From the IMG/VR virus record IMGVR_UViG_3300023116_000093, positions 1 through 43,612 of that record: a stretch of 43,612 bases of DNA. One strand, 5' to 3'. The notes beneath the pieces are model-generated. The model was given only the letters and a program-made list of their open reading frames with translations. It was not told the DNA's origin and made no database searches. Made by a program: the position numbers and the translations under genes. Source of the DNA: a virus. Of the stretch, positions 41,090-43,612 are shown one piece after another (within the stretch, counting starts at the first letter, position 1; the number at the start of each line of letters is the position of its first letter).

Positions 41090-42202
41090 ATGTCGATAAT
41101 TAGAGAACCACAAAGAAGTAAGTTATATACGAGAATTCGTCACCTATTGGGTGCACCGTTAAGAGGTGTTGAGATAGAAGATGAGATGATGGATTCTTTG
41201 TTGGAATTATCAGTTGAAGATTACTCACAATATGTAAACGATTGGTTAATTGAGTCTCAATGGACATCTTTATACGGTATGAACCAAGATACTCAATCTG
41301 TTGCGAGAGCACTTATTACTCGTTCTTTGGATTGGGAAACTCAATACACTTACGCATATTCTAAAATTGTTGGTCTTCAGGCTGGTGGTGATTCAGTTTT
41401 GAAAAAAGACTATATCGACCTTAAACCTAACCAACAGATTTATGAAATTCCTGCAGGTCGTGAACTTAACGAATTGTTATGGTTTACACGTGCAGAGTTA
41501 GATGCCGCTTTCTTTGACCCATTTATGGGTGGTTTCGGAGGTTTTGGAGGTATTGGTCTTGGTGGTGGTGCCGGATTCTCTCAAATGGGTGGACAAGGGA
41601 ACTACTTTGTGACACCAGCATTTGACATCCTTTTAAGAATGCAAGACATCAACATCAAAAGAAGAATTATTGGTGGTGAACTTACATATAGAGTAACTGC
41701 ATTACCTGAGGGTAAGAAAGCTATTCACCTTTACAACGTACCAGGTGGTAAATTTGATTTCGGTAACATAACAAACAACCAATACCGTGTTTGGTATTGG
41801 TATTATGAAACTGATGACCGTGAATCTTGTTTGGCTGAAAATCCTGATATTGTTCGTCTACCTTCTGACGTAAACTTAGAAAACCTAAGATGGGACGAAT
41901 TAAACTCACCTGCACAGACTTGGGTTCGTAGATGGTTCACTGCTTACGTTAAAGAGTCTTTAGGTAGAGTTAGAGGTAAATTTAGTGGTAACTTAAAAAC
42001 ACCAGACTCTGAACTACAATTAGAATATGATTCATTGTTAAGTGAAGCGAAGGATGAAAAATCTAAACTCGAAGAAGAATTGAAATTGAGGTTAGAGAGA
42101 CTACGTCCTGATAAAATGATGGAAGTTAAAGCTAGCCAAGCCGAAAGTTTGAATAAATCTTTACAATATAGAGCACTTCCACGACAAATCTACATCATAT
42201 AA
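41090..42202 (+). CDS. Neck protein, T4 gp13-like
   Basis: A 370-residue protein (T4 gp13 is 309). The N-terminus RIRHLLGAPLRGVEIEDEMM followed by LLELSVEDYSQYVNDWLIES has the LGxPxxxVE(L/I)xxExx helical pattern of gp13-type head completion proteins. A Gly/Phe-rich loop (GGFGGFGGIGLGGGAG, about 147-165) interrupts the core. The C-terminal about 70 residues form a coiled coil with Glu/Lys repeats (SKLEEELKLRLERLRPD). In T4, gp13 binds the portal and is followed by gp14. No portal gene is in the window. Neck assignment is moderate. Confidence 0.72.
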   Translation: MSIIREPQRSKLYTRIRHLLGAPLRGVEIEDEMMDSLLELSVEDYSQYVNDWLIESQWTSLYGMNQDTQSVARALITRSLDWETQYTYAYSKIVGLQAGGDSVLKKDYIDLKPNQQIYEIPAGRELNELLWFTRAELDAAFFDPFMGGFGGFGGIGLGGGAGFSQMGGQGNYFVTPAFDILLRMQDINIKRRIIGGELTYRVTALPEGKKAIHLYNVPGGKFDFGNITNNQYRVWYWYYETDDRESCLAENPDIVRLPSDVNLENLRWDELNSPAQTWVRRWFTAYVKESLGRVRGKFSGNLKTPDSELQLEYDSLLSEAKDEKSKLEEELKLRLERLRPDKMMEVKASQAESLNKSLQYRALPRQIYII

Positions 42203-42203
42203 G

Positions 42204-42542
42204 ATGGGAGTATTAAAGACTTATCCTGTAACTAAGTTTATTGCGGGAGAAAAAGTTACAACCTCTGACGTTTCAATCGTAACTAGTTCAATTTACACAA
42301 CAACAGGTGAATCTGCCGTAATCGTTAAAGGTGAGGGTGATAAAACAGTTATTCTTAATCATGAAACAACTGACCATATTACCGTCAAATCACTGAGTGA
42401 TAATGTTTTAATTAAAACTACTACAGGGTCTATTGACGGTGAATATGAAGAAATCGAAATACACAAAGGAGCCTGTGTAGAACTCCGTTGTGTATTCGAC
42501 GAGTGGTATATTATGTCATCTGATGGGTTAAAGAATTCATAA
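42204..42542 (+). CDS. Small beta-type phage protein, unknown
   Basis: A 112-residue protein starting one base after the gp13-like stop (TAAGATG). The sequence is an alternating strand pattern: ESAVIVKGEGDKTVILNHET, then DHITVKSLSDNVLI, GEYEEIEIHKGACVELRCVF and DEWYIMSSDGLKNS. Repeated strands that end in WYI-SSDGLK suggest a small virion head-decoration or fibre-attachment protein, but no function is recognised. Its last 31 coding bases overlap the 3' end of the convergent DNA polymerase gene. Confidence 0.82.
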   Translation: MGVLKTYPVTKFIAGEKVTTSDVSIVTSSIYTTTGESAVIVKGEGDKTVILNHETTDHITVKSLSDNVLIKTTTGSIDGEYEEIEIHKGACVELRCVFDEWYIMSSDGLKNS

Positions 42543-43612
42543 TCTTCTGATTCTTCCCCACATATTCTTCTTCAACTAAGTCTATCGTTCCATCTACATA
42601 CATGTAATATGGGTCAATACCTGTATTTTTCCAGAAGGTAACTTCAGTATCTGAAAGTGTTAATACTTCTTCCAAATCATCTTGGTCACCATCTCTACGA
42701 GGATATCCACGAACAAGTTGTGCTTGTTGTTTAGTGAAGAATGGTCGGTCATTAGGGTCCTCAATCAAAATCTCACCACGAATTTCAGGGTCAAAAACAA
42801 CCAACAATGGTTCGATTCTTTTATTAAATGCCGCCAAGTAACGAGGAACGTTGTATTCCCCCAATTTATCAGGGTCATTAGTTATGTCCTTTTCATCTAC
42901 TAAGTAACAATTCAAAACAATCTCAACACCGTCAGACGGCATCGCTTTACCAAAGTCCATCTTATATTGTCTCTTCTCTGCTGCATTTGCAGACCACGTA
43001 TTTTTCTTTTGAACATCACCGTGAGACTTTTTCTCCCCGTTATTTACATAATAAATGGTATCACCCAACCCAACTGGAATGTTGTGTTTCATCGCCAACT
43101 CCATATGTGCTTGACGAGACATCAACGAACCTGCTTTTGTTTTCTTAGTGATATGGACCTTATAATCTGCAATTGATTGTTTAACACGTGCTTTGTTGGC
43201 AATCTTAGAAATTGGAATTTGTTGGTTATATATAACTTCAACATATTCGTAGTAGTATTCTAAAAACTCATGACCCTTACCGTCCAACAACATACGAAGA
43301 CCTTTATCCAAAAACTCAGCAACATAGGTTGGTAGTTTCTTTGACTTAATGGTGTTACCTGTAAGTTTCACCTTTCCTGTTTCAGTGAGAAGGGCGTAGT
43401 TTTTACGAGCCACATTAATGGTTGACGGCCATACACCATCCGTATCAAGACCCATCTCACCTCTCATGAAGATGTCGTTGTATTCAGCAACATCCGCTTC
43501 AGTTCCGTGATATTCTTTACCCTCAACAACCAAATCATTTAACCCTTTACCGATGTAGGTGTGTTTTTCACGACCCGGAGGGGCGGAGAAGTTTACACCA
43601 TCCGTATCCATT
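42511..43612 (-). CDS. gp43: DNA polymerase, family B (C-terminal part, cut by window edge)
   Basis: The last 366 residues of a replicative DNA polymerase of the T4 gp43 type; the gene runs off the right edge, so the first ATG near the edge is internal. Motif C is at the very start (MDTDGVNFS, with catalytic Asp residues; DTDG where T4 has DTDS). A KxY-type motif follows near residue 70 (RKNYALL), then KLTGNTIKSKKLPTYVAEFL and the thumb region. Motifs A and B and the proofreading exonuclease would lie outside the window. The C-terminus does not show an obvious PCNA-like clamp-binding peptide. The gene converges on, and overlaps, the plus-strand 112-residue gene. Confidence 0.93.
   Translation of the reverse strand, partial: MDTDGVNFSAPPGREKHTYIGKGLNDLVVEGKEYHGTEADVAEYNDIFMRGEMGLDTDGVWPSTINVARKNYALLTETGKVKLTGNTIKSKKLPTYVAEFLDKGLRMLLDGKGHEFLEYYYEYVEVIYNQQIPISKIANKARVKQSIADYKVHITKKTKAGSLMSRQAHMELAMKHNIPVGLGDTIYYVNNGEKKSHGDVQKKNTWSANAAEKRQYKMDFGKAMPSDGVEIVLNCYLVDEKDITNDPDKLGEYNVPRYLAAFNKRIEPLLVVFDPEIRGEILIEDPNDRPFFTKQQAQLVRGYPRRDGDQDDLEEVLTLSDTEVTFWKNTGIDPYYMYVDGTIDLVEEEYVGKNQKIMNSLTHQMT

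Noticed and set aside
42511-43611. Polymerase-like frame as a complete 366-residue gene starting at the ATG near the right edge
   Set aside because: The ATG is the Met just before motif C (DTDG), deep in a family B polymerase. The gene clearly continues past the window.
1-43612. CRISPR arrays, tRNA genes, insertion sequences, integrase or lysogeny genes
   Set aside because: No regularly spaced repeats, cloverleaf-like gaps, transposase or recombinase motifs were seen. Intergenic gaps are nearly all under 150 nt and are accounted for by terminators, motifs or small genes.

Overview
The window is a piece of a lytic, contractile-tailed phage genome related to T4. It is AT-rich and densely packed, with no integrase, repressor, tRNA, rRNA or CRISPR array visible. 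Both ends cut through genes, so this is an internal segment. Portal, major capsid, prohead protease and terminase genes are not present and must lie outside. The host is probably a member of the Bacteroidota, perhaps a flavobacterium. Start codons lack Shine-Dalgarno sequences and follow A-rich leaders. A promoter upstream of the single-stranded DNA-binding protein gene fits the Bacteroidota TTTG / TAnnTTTG type. The ribonucleotide reductase carries its ATP-cone on NrdB, an arrangement known from flavobacteria. The host call is inference.

Layout, left to right. 1-7685 (minus): distal baseplate genes in the order gp25, gp6, a 1736-residue virion protein in the place of T4 gp7, and a further gene cut by the left edge. 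7721-15689 (minus): a replication and nucleotide cassette with its own promoter and a strong terminator, transcribed as gp32-like SSB, UvsX/RecA, RNase H/5' nuclease, unknown, gp41 helicase, nrdB, nrdA. 15705-37642 (minus): a neck and tail block transcribed as a gp14-like neck protein, a gp15-like tail terminator, sheath (gp18), a 47-residue peptide, HAD hydrolase, tail tube (gp19), gp26-like protein with a small downstream partner, tape measure, a 1527-residue tube-cap/baseplate protein with an OmpA-like domain, gp53 (LysM), a 2174-residue hub/lysozyme, and two small proteins. One small ribbon-helix-helix-like gene lies on the plus strand inside this block. 37692-42542 (plus): SNF2 helicase, a superoxide dismutase fused to a nuclease-like domain, a gp13-like neck protein and a small conserved-looking protein. 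42511-43612 (minus): the C-terminal part of a family B DNA polymerase.

The most unusual points are these. (1) A Mn-type superoxide dismutase is fused to a possible PD-(D/E)XK nuclease-like domain, joined by a linker that looks like a prohead-protease site. (2) A recurring motif, TATTTAT followed by an A-rich stretch, lies 5-45 nt in front of 13 genes on both strands in the sense orientation. It is a candidate phage promoter that differs from the T4 late sequence TATAAATA. (3) The baseplate and tail proteins are very large and carry extra domains: an OmpA-like fold, a C-terminal lysozyme-like domain, and a multi-pass hydrophobic segment. (4) The gp32 leader carries an exact 9-nt direct repeat, and the gp32 protein ends like a bacterial SSB.
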